In this document: piece after piece, positions 50,909 to 58,696 of the stretch
How the letters are laid out: each line of letters starts with the position of its first letter
Numbering within the stretch: the first letter of the stretch is position 1
From: Kineococcus aurantiacus
Lineage (GTDB): Bacteria; Actinomycetota; Actinomycetes; Actinomycetales; Kineococcaceae
Direction: 5' to 3'
Assembly: GCF_013409345.1 (NCBI RefSeq)
Contig: NZ_JACCBB010000001.1
Span: 620,001 to 684,000 of the forward strand
DNA length: 64,000 nucleotides
Program-made: the position numbers and the translations under genes
The notes under the pieces: model-generated
Databases searched by the model: none
What the model saw: the letters and a program-made list of their open reading frames with translations, nothing else
Told to the model about the DNA's origin: nothing

Positions 50909-52216
50909 TCAGCCGATGGACGACGTGCGGGTCTCGCGCAGCAGGGCCAGCGCGACGAGGCTGACGACGGCCGTGCCGGCGAGGTAGTAGCCGACCCAGC
51001 TGACGTCGTGCGCGGCGGCCAGCTTGACGGCCGTGTACGGGGCCAGGGAGGCCCCGAGGATCGAGCCGGAGTTGAAGGCCAGCGAGGCCCCGGTGTAGCG
51101 GACGTTGGTGGGGAACAGCTCGGGCAGGTACGCCCCGATCGGCCCGAAGACCAGCCCCATGAAGAACAGGCCCGCGCACAGCCACAGCACGACGAGCGCG
51201 GTGCTGCCCGACCCCAGCAGCGGGCCGGTCAGCAGCCCGACGACGGCGCCGCCGGCCATGGCGGTCGCCAGCACGGGGCGACGGCCGAACCGGTCGGACA
51301 GCCAGCCCGACAGCGGGGTGGCGGCCGCCATGAAGAGCACGGCGAAGCAGAGCATGAGCAGGAAGTCCTGCCGCGTGTACGCCAGCGCCTTGGTGCCGTA
51401 GCTGAGCGACCAGGTCGTCGTCAGGTAGAACAGCGTGTAGGTCAGCATGACGGAGAACGCGCCGAGGACGACGGTCCGCCAGCTGGTGCGGAAGGTCTCC
51501 GCGACCGGCACGCGGACCTGCTTCTTCTCGGCCAGCGCCTTGGCGAAGATCGGGGTCTCGGCCAGGCTCAGGCGGATCCACAGCCCCAGGACGACGAGCA
51601 CGGAGCTGAGCAGGAACGGGATGCGCCAGCCCCACGACGTGAACGTCGCCTCGCTCATGGTGGTCGCCAGCACGATGAACAGGCCGTTGGCGAGGACGAA
51701 GCCGAACGGCGCGCCCAGCTGGGGGAACATGCCGTACAGCGCGCGCCGGTGGGCCGGGGCGTTCTCGGTGGCCAGCAGGGCGGCGCCGCCCCACTCCCCG
51801 CCGAGGCCGAAGCCCTGCCCGAACCGCAGCAGGCACAGCAGGACCGGGGCGAGGTTGCCGGCGGTGGCGTGGGTGGGCAGGACGCCGATGAGGACGGTGG
51901 AGATCCCCATGACGAGCAGCGCGGCGACGAGGGTCGTCTTGCGCCCGACGCGGTCGCCGAAGTGGCCGAAGACGATCGAGCCGATGGGGCGGGCGACGAA
52001 GGCGATGGCGAAGGTGGCCAGGGAGGCCAGCGTCTGCGCGGTCTCGTTGCCGGAGGGGAAGAACAGCGGCCCGAAGACGAGGACCGCCGCCGTCGCGTAG
52101 ACGTAGAAGTCGTAGAACTCGATCGTGGTGCCGATGAGGCTGGCGGCGGCGACCCTGCGGATCGGGTTGGTGGGCGCAGCGGCCTGCGCGGAGGCGGTGG
52201 TGGGTGCGGAGCCCAT
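50909..52216 (-). CDS. MFS transporter, metabolite:H+ symporter (MHS) type
   Basis: A 435-residue 12-helix permease. The helix-1 signature [13 protein letters not shown] near residue 30 and [11 protein letters not shown] near 85 are characteristic of the MHS group (proline/betaine, shikimate or dicarboxylate symporters). G-L-G-G-E-W-G-G-A near 140 is also typical. Substrate not determinable. ATG 52216 is preferred over GTG 52288, although its ribosome site AAGGTCC is weak. Confidence 0.87.
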   Translation of the reverse strand: MGSAPTTASAQAAAPTNPIRRVAAASLIGTTIEFYDFYVYATAAVLVFGPLFFPSGNETAQTLASLATFAIAFVARPIGSIVFGHFGDRVGRKTTLVAALLVMGISTVLIGVLPTHATAGNLAPVLLCLLRFGQGFGLGGEWGGAALLATENAPAHRRALYGMFPQLGAPFGFVLANGLFIVLATTMSEATFTSWGWRIPFLLSSVLVVLGLWIRLSLAETPIFAKALAEKKQVRVPVAETFRTSWRTVVLGAFSVMLTYTLFYLTTTWSLSYGTKALAYTRQDFLLMLCFAVLFMAAATPLSGWLSDRFGRRPVLATAMAGGAVVGLLTGPLLGSGSTALVVLWLCAGLFFMGLVFGPIGAYLPELFPTNVRYTGASLAFNSGSILGASLAPYTAVKLAAAHDVSWVGYYLAGTAVVSLVALALLRETRTSSIG

Positions 52217-52337
52217 GGTGGCAGGACCTTCGGGACGACGGCGGGCGGGGACACCTTCCAGGGGTCCTCCTGGCCGGGCGGTCGACACCCGTGGAGGTCA
52301 CCGGGGTCGCCGTCGCCGCTCCGGGTGCGTGTCCCGG

Positions 52338-52343
52338 ATCCTA
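52338..52343 (-). promoter_or_regulatory. -10 box TAGGAT upstream of the MHS transporter gene
   Basis: It implies a leader of about 115 nt, longer than most here. A GAGACG/CGTCTC hairpin at 52372-52385 lies further upstream at the end of the Gfo/Idh gene. Confidence 0.3.
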
Positions 52344-52383
52344 CGCCCGGTCCGCCGTCCGTCCAGCTCGCGAGACGACCGTC

Positions 52384-53421
52384 TCAGTCCTCGAGACGGA
52401 CGGTGACGCCGTCGCGGGCCGCCACCCGGGCCGCGTCGACGACGGCGCACGTGCGCCAGGCGTCCCACGGGTCCACCGGGACCGGTCCCTGCCCGCGCAC
52501 GGCGCGCGCGAAGGCGGCGTAGAAGTCCGGCCAGCGCCCCTGCTCGCTGGGGACGCGGCGCACCGCGTCCCCGCCGAGGGCGAGCGCGCCCCAGCGGCTG
52601 GGCGGCTCGGTCCCCCACGCCGCGCCCTCCGTCGCGGGCGTGCGCCCGGAGAGCAGGACCTCCTCCTGGACGTCCATCGGGGAGTCGAGCACGAACGTGC
52701 CCCGCGTCCCGGTGATGCGGAAGCGCGGCGCCGGCACGGCCTGCTTCCACGAGCCCGACAGCTCGCTGCGGACCCCGCCGACGTGCTCGAGCTGGACCCG
52801 CAGGTCCGTCTCGGTGCCGTCCCCGCCCCACGTCTGCGCCGCCACCGAGCGCACGGGCCCGAACAGGTGCAGCGCCTGGTCCACGACGTGCGCGCCGAAG
52901 TCGCGCAGCAGGCCGCCGCCGGCCGCGGGCGGGTCCCCCGGAGCCCAGCGCTCGAAGGCGGACTCGAAGCGCCGCACCTGCCCCAGCTCGCCGTCGGCCA
53001 GGACCCGCCGCAGCGTCAGCAGGTCCGAGTCCCAGCGGCGGTTCTGGTAGGGCGACAGCAGCACCCCGGCGGCCTCGGCCGCCCGGACCGTCGCGGCCGC
53101 CGCAGGGGCGTCCAGGGCGAACGGCTTGTCGCACACCACGGGCACCCCGAGCCCGATCGCCTCCTGCGTCAGCGCCGTGTGGGTCGCGGCCGGCGTGGAG
53201 ATCGCCACGGCCTGCGCGCCGGCGGCCACGGCCTGCGCCAGCGACGGCACCACCTCGACGCCGTCGTGCTCGGCCCGGGCCTGCGCGGCGCGGGCGGGGT
53301 CGGTCGTGACGACGAACCCCAGCCGGGCCCCCGGCGCCCCCTCGATGACGGGGGCGTGGAAGAAGCGGCCACCCCCGCCGTAGCCGACGAGGGCGAAGGT
53401 CACGGGCTCCGGAGCGCTCAC
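52384..53421 (-). CDS. Gfo/Idh/MocA-family oxidoreductase
   Basis: A 345-residue NAD(P)-dependent sugar- or inositol-type dehydrogenase. The N-terminal Rossmann fold has L-V-G-Y-G-G-G-G-R near residue 11 and A-I-S-T-P-A-A-T-H near 72. The family lysine motif V-C-D-K-P-F-A is near 97. The C-terminal domain has Q-N-R-R-W-D and the catalytic D-F-G-A-H-V-V-D-Q near 176. It resembles E. coli YdgJ-type members. GTG 53421 follows TAGCGT by 6 bases. Confidence 0.88.
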   Translation of the reverse strand: MSAPEPVTFALVGYGGGGRFFHAPVIEGAPGARLGFVVTTDPARAAQARAEHDGVEVVPSLAQAVAAGAQAVAISTPAATHTALTQEAIGLGVPVVCDKPFALDAPAAAATVRAAEAAGVLLSPYQNRRWDSDLLTLRRVLADGELGQVRRFESAFERWAPGDPPAAGGGLLRDFGAHVVDQALHLFGPVRSVAAQTWGGDGTETDLRVQLEHVGGVRSELSGSWKQAVPAPRFRITGTRGTFVLDSPMDVQEEVLLSGRTPATEGAAWGTEPPSRWGALALGGDAVRRVPSEQGRWPDFYAAFARAVRGQGPVPVDPWDAWRTCAVVDAARVAARDGVTVRLED

Positions 53422-53427
53422 GCCGCC

Positions 53428-53433
53428 ACGCTA
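53428..53433 (-). promoter_or_regulatory. -10 box TAGCGT for the Gfo/Idh gene
   Basis: Minus strand, spacing 6, in the 24-base gap after the DUF779 gene. Confidence 0.5.
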
Positions 53434-53445
53434 CCGAGGACCCGC

Positions 53446-53802
53446 TCAGGTCCGGCACACGTCCGAGCGGACGAGGAACCGGACGCCGTCGGGGGCCTCC
53501 AGGGAGAACCCCGCCCCGCGGCCGGGGACGAGGTCGATGGTCAGCTCGGTGTGCGCCCACACCCGGTGCTGCTCCTTCGACATCCACACCCCGACGGTGA
53601 ACGCCTCGCTGTCCCCGGCCGCGGGGACCCGCACGTCGCCCAGGAACTCGTCGGCGTCGGAGACGATGAAGTCCCCGTCGGGGAAGCACATCGGTGAGCT
53701 GCCGTCGCAGCACCCCCCGGACTGGTGGAACATCAGCGCCCCGTGCCGGGCCCGGAGGCTGCGGAGCTCCTCCGCAGCCGCCGGGGTCAGACCGACGGGC
53801 AC
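53446..53802 (-). CDS. DUF779 protein
   Basis: A 118-residue protein with the DUF779 hallmark H-Q-S-G-G-C-C-D-G-S-S-P-M-C-F near residue 26 and H-T-E-L-T-I-D near 84. Members nearly always sit next to acetaldehyde dehydrogenase (ExaC/AldB-type) genes, as here, one base after the dehydrogenase stop. The cysteine cluster suggests metal binding or a redox role; the actual function is unknown. The GTG is preceded by the coding end of the dehydrogenase. Confidence 0.9.
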   Translation of the reverse strand: MPVGLTPAAAEELRSLRARHGALMFHQSGGCCDGSSPMCFPDGDFIVSDADEFLGDVRVPAAGDSEAFTVGVWMSKEQHRVWAHTELTIDLVPGRGAGFSLEAPDGVRFLVRSDVCRT

Positions 53803-53803
53803 C

Positions 53804-55327
53804 TCAGAAGAACCCGAGCTTGGAGGTCGAGTAGCTGACGAGGAGGTTCTTCGTCTGCTGGTAGTGGTCGAGCATCATGCGGTGGTTCTCCCGGCCGATG
53901 CCCGAGCTCTTGTAGCCGCCGAACGCCGCGTGGGCCGGGTAGGCGTGGTAGTTGTTCGTCCAGACCCGGCCGGCCTGGATGCCGCGGCCCATGCGGTAGG
54001 CCAGGTGGATGTCGCGCGACCACACCCCGGCCCCCAGGCCGTAGAGGGTGTCGTTGGCGATCTTCAGGGCGTCGTCGGGGTCCCCGAACCGCGCGACCGA
54101 GACGACCGGGCCGAAGATCTCCTCCTGGAAGACGCGCATCGAGTTGTCGCCCTCGAACACCGTGGGGGTGACGTAGTACCCCCCCGACAGCTCCCCGCCG
54201 AGGTCGGCGCGCTCACCGCCGGTGAGCAGCCTGGCGCCCTCCTTGGTGCCGATGTCGATGTAGGACAGGATCTTCTCGAGCTGGTCGTTGCTGGCCTGCG
54301 CACCGATCATCGTCGCGGTGTCCAGCGGGTTCCCCTGCTTCACGGCCCTCGTGCGCTCCAGCGCGTCGGACAGGAACGTGTCGTAGATGCGGTCCTGGAT
54401 GAGCGCGCGCGAGGGGCAGGTGCACACCTCCCCCTGGTTCAGGGCGAACATCGTGAAGCCCTCGAGGGCCTTGTCGTAGAAGTCGTCGCGGGCGCGGGCG
54501 ACGTCCTCGAAGAAGATGTTCGGGCTCTTGCCGCCCAGTTCCAGCGTCACCGGGATGAGGTTCTGGCTGGCGTACTGCATGATCAGCCGGCCCGTCGTGG
54601 TCTCCCCGGTGAAGGCGATCTTGCGGATGCGCGGGTTGCTCGCCAGGGGTTTGCCGGCCTCGGCGCCGAAGCCGTTGACGACGTTGACCACCCCCGGCGG
54701 CAGCAGGTCGCCGATGAGGTCCATCAGCAGCATGATCGACGCCGGCGTCTGCTCGGCGGGCTTGAGGACGACGGCGTTGCCGGCCGCGAGCGCCGGGGCC
54801 AGCTTCCAGACCGCCATGAGCAGGGGGAAGTTCCACGGGATGATCTGCCCGACCACGCCGAGGGGTTCGTGGAAGTGGTAGGCGACGGTGTCGTCGTCGA
54901 TCTGGGAGATGCCGCCCTCCTGGGCGCGCACGACCCCGGCGAAGTAGCGCAGGTGGTCCACGACCAGGGGCAGGTCGGCCGCGAGGCACTCGCGGACGGG
55001 TTTGCCGTTGTCCCACGTCTCGGCGACCGCGAGCTTCTCGAGGTTGGCCTCGATCCGGTCGGCGATCCGGTTCAGGACCAGGGCGCGCTCGGCGACGGAG
55101 GTGCGGCCCCAGGCGGGGGCGGCGGCGTGGGCGGCGTCCAGGGCCCGCTCGACGTCGGCGGCGGTGCCGCGCGCGACCTCGGTGAAGACCTGCCCGGTGA
55201 CGGGGCTGGGGTTCTCGAAGTACTGCCCCTCGGCGGGGGCGACGCGCTCGCCCCCGATCCAGTGGTCGTAGCGGCTGGCGTACTCGACGACGCTGCCGGG
55301 GCGTCCGGGCGCCTCGTAGACCGTCAT
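53804..55327 (-). CDS. Aldehyde dehydrogenase (ExaC/AldB type)
   Basis: A 507-residue NAD-dependent aldehyde dehydrogenase. The catalytic Cys lies in G-E-V-C-T-C-P-S-R near residue 303 and the general-base Glu in L-E-L-G-G-K-S-P-N near 266. The N-terminal W-I-G-G motif and I-P-W-N-F-P are present. The second Cys two residues after the catalytic one is common in this subgroup. Together with DUF779 and an upstream GAF-domain regulator it forms an inducible module for oxidising acetaldehyde or similar alcohol-derived aldehydes. GGAGG precedes the ATG. Confidence 0.93.
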   Translation of the reverse strand: MTVYEAPGRPGSVVEYASRYDHWIGGERVAPAEGQYFENPSPVTGQVFTEVARGTAADVERALDAAHAAAPAWGRTSVAERALVLNRIADRIEANLEKLAVAETWDNGKPVRECLAADLPLVVDHLRYFAGVVRAQEGGISQIDDDTVAYHFHEPLGVVGQIIPWNFPLLMAVWKLAPALAAGNAVVLKPAEQTPASIMLLMDLIGDLLPPGVVNVVNGFGAEAGKPLASNPRIRKIAFTGETTTGRLIMQYASQNLIPVTLELGGKSPNIFFEDVARARDDFYDKALEGFTMFALNQGEVCTCPSRALIQDRIYDTFLSDALERTRAVKQGNPLDTATMIGAQASNDQLEKILSYIDIGTKEGARLLTGGERADLGGELSGGYYVTPTVFEGDNSMRVFQEEIFGPVVSVARFGDPDDALKIANDTLYGLGAGVWSRDIHLAYRMGRGIQAGRVWTNNYHAYPAHAAFGGYKSSGIGRENHRMMLDHYQQTKNLLVSYSTSKLGFF

Positions 55328-55393
55328 GGTGACCTCCACGGGAAGGGACCGGCGACTGCTCCGTCGCCGTGCCCCCACGGTGCGCCGCGCGCC

Positions 55394-55413
55394 GTTGCAC
55401 CCGCGTTGCACCC
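55394..55413. promoter_or_regulatory. Paired direct repeats upstream of the aldehyde dehydrogenase
   Basis: GTTGCACCC occurs at 55394-55402 and again at 55405-55413, 11 bases apart, i.e. one helical turn on the same DNA face. The site lies 67-86 bases before the dehydrogenase start, where an activator such as the neighbouring GAF protein could bind. Confidence 0.5.
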
Positions 55414-55428
55414 CACCCCGGGGACGCG

Positions 55429-56685
55429 TCAGCGGCGCAACCGCTCCCAGCGGGCGACGGCCTCGGCGCGGCCGGGGTCGCCGGGCCCCAGGCGGGCCAC
55501 CAGGTCGCGCGCGACGACGGCGTCGTCGCGGCCGGCGGTGCGCGAGTACTCCAGCAGCGCCTGGTCGTCCTCCCCCTCCAGGACCCCGGTGCGCAGGGTC
55601 AGGAGCAGGTCCTCGCGCAGTTCCCGGACGCCGGGGGCGTCCGAGCCGGGCAGCACGTCCCCGGCCAGGGCCCGCACCGCCTCGCGGACCCGGCCGGCGC
55701 GCAGCGCGTCCCGCACCTCCAGCACGTCGCAGCCCAGGTCCCCCACCACCCGGTACGGCGCGGGCGAGAGGTCGACGGCCCCGCCGGTCCGGTCGCGCAG
55801 GACGGCCCGCAGCCGGTGCACCTCGGCCCGCACCGAGACCGGCGCCAGGTGGCGCTCGTCCAGGTCGGCGGCGAGCTGGGCCGCGGACCGGCCCCCCGCC
55901 GCCCCCTCCCCCAGCAGCAGCAGCAGGACCTCGCTGTGCCGCAACGACAACGGCCGGGTGACCGCGCCGACCTCCAGGCGGGGAGCGGCACCGAGCACGG
56001 CCAGCCGCGCGCGGGTGGGCGCGCCGGCCGCCCCGGGGGCCAGCCGGTGCCGCAGGGCCGCGACGCGCAGCTCGCCCTCGACGGCGCCGACGGCCGCGCG
56101 CACCAGCTCCAGGGCCCGCTCGCGGCCCAGGTCGTCCCCGCCGGTGAGGTCCAGGACCCCCAGGACCCGCCCCGTGGCCGGGTCGCGCACGGGGGCCGCC
56201 GAGCAGCTCCAGCCCGCCACGGCGGTCGCGTAGTGCTCCGCGGACCGGACCCGCACGGGACGCCCCAGCGCCAGCGCGGTGCCGGGGGCGTTGGTCCCGG
56301 CGACGTCCTCGCTCCAGCGGGCCCCCTCGGTGAAGGCCATGCGCTCGGCCGCGCGGCGCAGGCCCGGGTCGCCCTCGACCCACAGCAGGGTGCCGTCGAC
56401 GTCGCTGACGGCCATCAGCACGGGGACGCCGAGGGGTTCGGCCAGCAGCAGCCGGCGCGCGGTGGGCAGCACCGCGGCCAGGGGGTGCGCCTCGCGGCGG
56501 GCGCGCACGTCGGCGGGGTCGGTCAGCACGGGCGGCAGCACCCGGTCGGGGTCCAGCCCCGTGCGGCGGGCCCGCCACCAGGAGGAGGAGACGAGCTCGC
56601 GGGCCCCGGGCAGCGGCGTCCCGACGGTCGCGCTCGCCGTGGACGCCAGCCAGTGCTCCCGGGCGCGCGCCAGGTCAGCGGCCAC
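55429..56685 (-). CDS. GAF-domain transcriptional regulator of the aldehyde module
   Basis: A 418-residue AcoR-like regulator without the AAA+ sigma-54 domain. The N-terminal part has the P-x-S-x-W-x-R type motif (S-S-S-W-W-R-A-R near residue 24). A GAF domain (about 75-200) contains the E-x-x-x-G-T-N-A segment ([13 protein letters not shown]). The C-terminal ~150 residues form a winged-helix DNA-binding region ([12 protein letters not shown], then [11 protein letters not shown]). This architecture is common next to aldehyde or alcohol dehydrogenase genes in actinobacteria. GTG 56685 has GGGAGG upstream. Confidence 0.82.
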   Translation of the reverse strand: MAADLARAREHWLASTASATVGTPLPGARELVSSSWWRARRTGLDPDRVLPPVLTDPADVRARREAHPLAAVLPTARRLLLAEPLGVPVLMAVSDVDGTLLWVEGDPGLRRAAERMAFTEGARWSEDVAGTNAPGTALALGRPVRVRSAEHYATAVAGWSCSAAPVRDPATGRVLGVLDLTGGDDLGRERALELVRAAVGAVEGELRVAALRHRLAPGAAGAPTRARLAVLGAAPRLEVGAVTRPLSLRHSEVLLLLLGEGAAGGRSAAQLAADLDERHLAPVSVRAEVHRLRAVLRDRTGGAVDLSPAPYRVVGDLGCDVLEVRDALRAGRVREAVRALAGDVLPGSDAPGVRELREDLLLTLRTGVLEGEDDQALLEYSRTAGRDDAVVARDLVARLGPGDPGRAEAVARWERLRR

Positions 56686-56730
56686 CTGAGCACCTCCCCG
56701 CCGGGACCTCCCTCGGACCCGGTGGGCAGC

Positions 56731-56736
56731 ACCGTA
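56731..56736 (-). promoter_or_regulatory. -10 box TACGGT for the GAF regulator gene
   Basis: About 45 bases before GTG 56685 on the minus strand. Confidence 0.35.
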
Positions 56737-56878
56737 GGCGGGCCCGCAGCGGTCCACAAGAGCCCCGACCCGCACGGCCGGCGACCGGTGGCGCGCGCCC
56801 GCGGGTGGCTCCGCCGTCGCCCGCGGGGGTGGGAGCATGCGGTGGACGAGCAAGCCGTGCACCACCCGAGGAGTCCCG

Positions 56879-58060
56879 ATGACCGACGGCCCGCGGCCGT
56901 TGAACCTGCGCGAGATCGCCGAAGGCCTGTACTCGCCGCACACGTCCGCGGCGCGGGAACGCCGCAGCGCCCCCCTGCTGGCCCCCTCCCGCGCCGACGA
57001 GCTCGCCCGCTGGCTGGCCGGCACGCAGGACCGCGACGTCGCCGCCCCCCTGGACCGGGTCCGGCTCGTCGTCTTCGCCGGCGACCACGGCGTGGCCGCG
57101 CGCGGGGTCTCGCGGCTGGGACCGGGCTGGACGGCGCGCGCCGTGCGGGACCTGGCCGCCTCCCGCGGCCCGTACGCGGCGCTGGCCGCGCAGGCCGGGG
57201 TCCCCGTGGAGGTCCACGCGCTGGGGGTCGACTGGGGTGAGCAGGGGCCGGTCGACGTCCCGCCCGCCGTCGTCGCCGCGGCGCTGCGCCCCTCGGGCGA
57301 CATCGCCGTCGAGGACGCCCTGACCGACGCGGAGGTCGAGGCCGCGGTCCGGGGCGGGGCGGCCGTGGCCGACGCCGCCGTCGACGCCGGCGTCGACCTG
57401 CTGCTCCTCGGCGACCTCGGCGCGGGGGCGACGACGGTCGCCGCCACGCTCGTCGCGGCCTGCCTGCGCAAGGGCGCGGTCGACGTCGTGGGCCGCGGCA
57501 GCGGCGTCGACGACGACGCCTGGATGCGCAAGACCGCCGCCGTGCGCGACGCGGTCCGGCGCGCGCGCAAGCTGGCCACGCGCCCGACGGCGGTCCTGGC
57601 CGCGGTCGGCAGCGCCGACGTGGCCGCCGCGGTCGGGTTCCTGCTGCGCGCGGCCGCCCGCCGGACCCCGGTGCTGCTGGACGGCGCGGTGGGCGTGGCG
57701 GCCGCGCTGGTCGCCTCCCGCGGGGTCCCGGGGGTGGAGAAGTGGTGGCAGGTCGGCGCGGCGACGGCCGAGCCGTCCCAGGCGCTGGCCGCGGACCGGC
57801 TGCGGCTGCGGCCGCTGCTGGACCTCGGCGCGGGCCGCGGCGGCGGGACGGGGGCCCTGACCGCGCTGGGGGTGCTGCGGGCCGCCCAGGCGCTCGCCGC
57901 GGCGGACGAGGCGGAGCTGCCGCCGCTGCCCGAACCGGAGCCCGAGCCCGCCGTGGAACCCGAGCCCGCGGTCGAGCCCGAGCCCGTCGCTCAGGTCCCC
58001 ACCGGGGAGCCCGCCACCGTCGAGGGACCGGCCGGGGACAGCGTCCGCCCGAACGTGTGA
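56879..58060 (+). CDS. CobT-like phosphoribosyltransferase with altered active site
   Basis: A 393-residue protein resembling nicotinate-nucleotide:dimethylbenzimidazole phosphoribosyltransferase, which makes alpha-ribazole phosphate for cobalamin. The fold markers F-A-G-D-H-G-V-A-A near residue 64, L-G-D-L-G-A-G-A-T-T near 179 and V-G-R-G-S-G near 203 are present. The CobT catalytic motif G-E-G-T-G-A appears as G-G-G-T-G-A near 322, without the Glu. A Glu/Pro repeat tail ends the protein. No other cobalamin gene is nearby, so function may have drifted. The ATG has GAGGAG upstream. The 3' end overlaps the GNAT gene antisense by 70 bp. Confidence 0.75.
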   Translation: MTDGPRPLNLREIAEGLYSPHTSAARERRSAPLLAPSRADELARWLAGTQDRDVAAPLDRVRLVVFAGDHGVAARGVSRLGPGWTARAVRDLAASRGPYAALAAQAGVPVEVHALGVDWGEQGPVDVPPAVVAAALRPSGDIAVEDALTDAEVEAAVRGGAAVADAAVDAGVDLLLLGDLGAGATTVAATLVAACLRKGAVDVVGRGSGVDDDAWMRKTAAVRDAVRRARKLATRPTAVLAAVGSADVAAAVGFLLRAAARRTPVLLDGAVGVAAALVASRGVPGVEKWWQVGAATAEPSQALAADRLRLRPLLDLGAGRGGGTGALTALGVLRAAQALAAADEAELPPLPEPEPEPAVEPEPAVEPEPVAQVPTGEPATVEGPAGDSVRPNV

Positions 58061-58674
58061 CCGTCGGCGGACCGGGACAGCTCGGTGAACCCGGTGCGGC
58101 GGTAGAACGCGACCGCGCCGGGGTTGCGGGCCGAGACCCCCAGGTGCACGCCGGGGGAACCGGCCGCCGCGAGCTGGGCGCAGACCCGCTCGATCAGGGC
58201 CCGGCCGACCCCGGCGCCCTGGAGCCGGGGCAGGAGGTCGACGTGCAGGTGCGAGGGGTGGGTCGCCCAGACCGGTTCGGGCCGCACCCCGGTGTGGACG
58301 ATCCGCAGGAACGGCTCGTCGAAACCGCCGGCGGCCGTCTCCGGCCGCGGGTACGCCGCGCGCAGCGGCGGCCACCAGCGCTCCTCGCGCCAGGCCTCGA
58401 AGGCGGCGGTGTCGCGGCACCCCAGCACGTACCCGGCGACCCCGCCGTCGTCCTCGACGACGGTCGCGAAGGCGGCCTCGTGGTGGGCGTAGGGCGCGGC
58501 GTACACGTCGCCGAGCAGGTCGGGGAAGGCGGTGCGCCCCCTGGCGTCCCGGCCGGCGTCGCCCGTGAGGCGGCAGACCTCCCGCAGCGCGGGCACGTCC
58601 GCGGGTCCGGCGGGCCGCCACCGCACCCCGGGGCGCAGCGCGCCGCCGGGACCGCTCCCCGAGCCCTCGTCCAC
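57991..58674 (-). CDS. GNAT-family N-acetyltransferase
   Basis: A 227-residue acetyltransferase. The acetyl-CoA loop L-Q-G-A-G-V-G-R-A-L-I is near residue 154, followed by L-G-V-S-A-R-N-P-G-A-V-A-F-Y-R-R-T-G-F, the standard GNAT motif B. Y-V-L-G-C-R-D-T near 83 and an aromatic-rich segment after it are seen in the OGA-like/GNAT subgroup. Substrate unknown. GTG 58674 is defined by TAACGT 6 bases upstream. Confidence 0.85.
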   Translation of the reverse strand: MDEGSGSGPGGALRPGVRWRPAGPADVPALREVCRLTGDAGRDARGRTAFPDLLGDVYAAPYAHHEAAFATVVEDDGGVAGYVLGCRDTAAFEAWREERWWPPLRAAYPRPETAAGGFDEPFLRIVHTGVRPEPVWATHPSHLHVDLLPRLQGAGVGRALIERVCAQLAAAGSPGVHLGVSARNPGAVAFYRRTGFTELSRSADGHTFGRTLSPAGPSTVAGSPVGT

Positions 58675-58680
58675 GGCCCC

Positions 58681-58686
58681 ACGTTA
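58681..58686 (-). promoter_or_regulatory. -10 box TAACGT for the GNAT gene
   Basis: Spacing 6 to GTG 58674. It overlaps by two bases the -10 box of the divergent aminopeptidase gene. Confidence 0.55.
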
Positions 58687-58690
58687 GGGT
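58685..58690 (+). promoter_or_regulatory. -10 box TAGGGT for the aminopeptidase gene
   Basis: Spacing 6 to GTG 58697. The TA at 58685-58686 is shared with the opposite-strand box. Confidence 0.55.
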
Positions 58691-58696
58691 GCCCGG

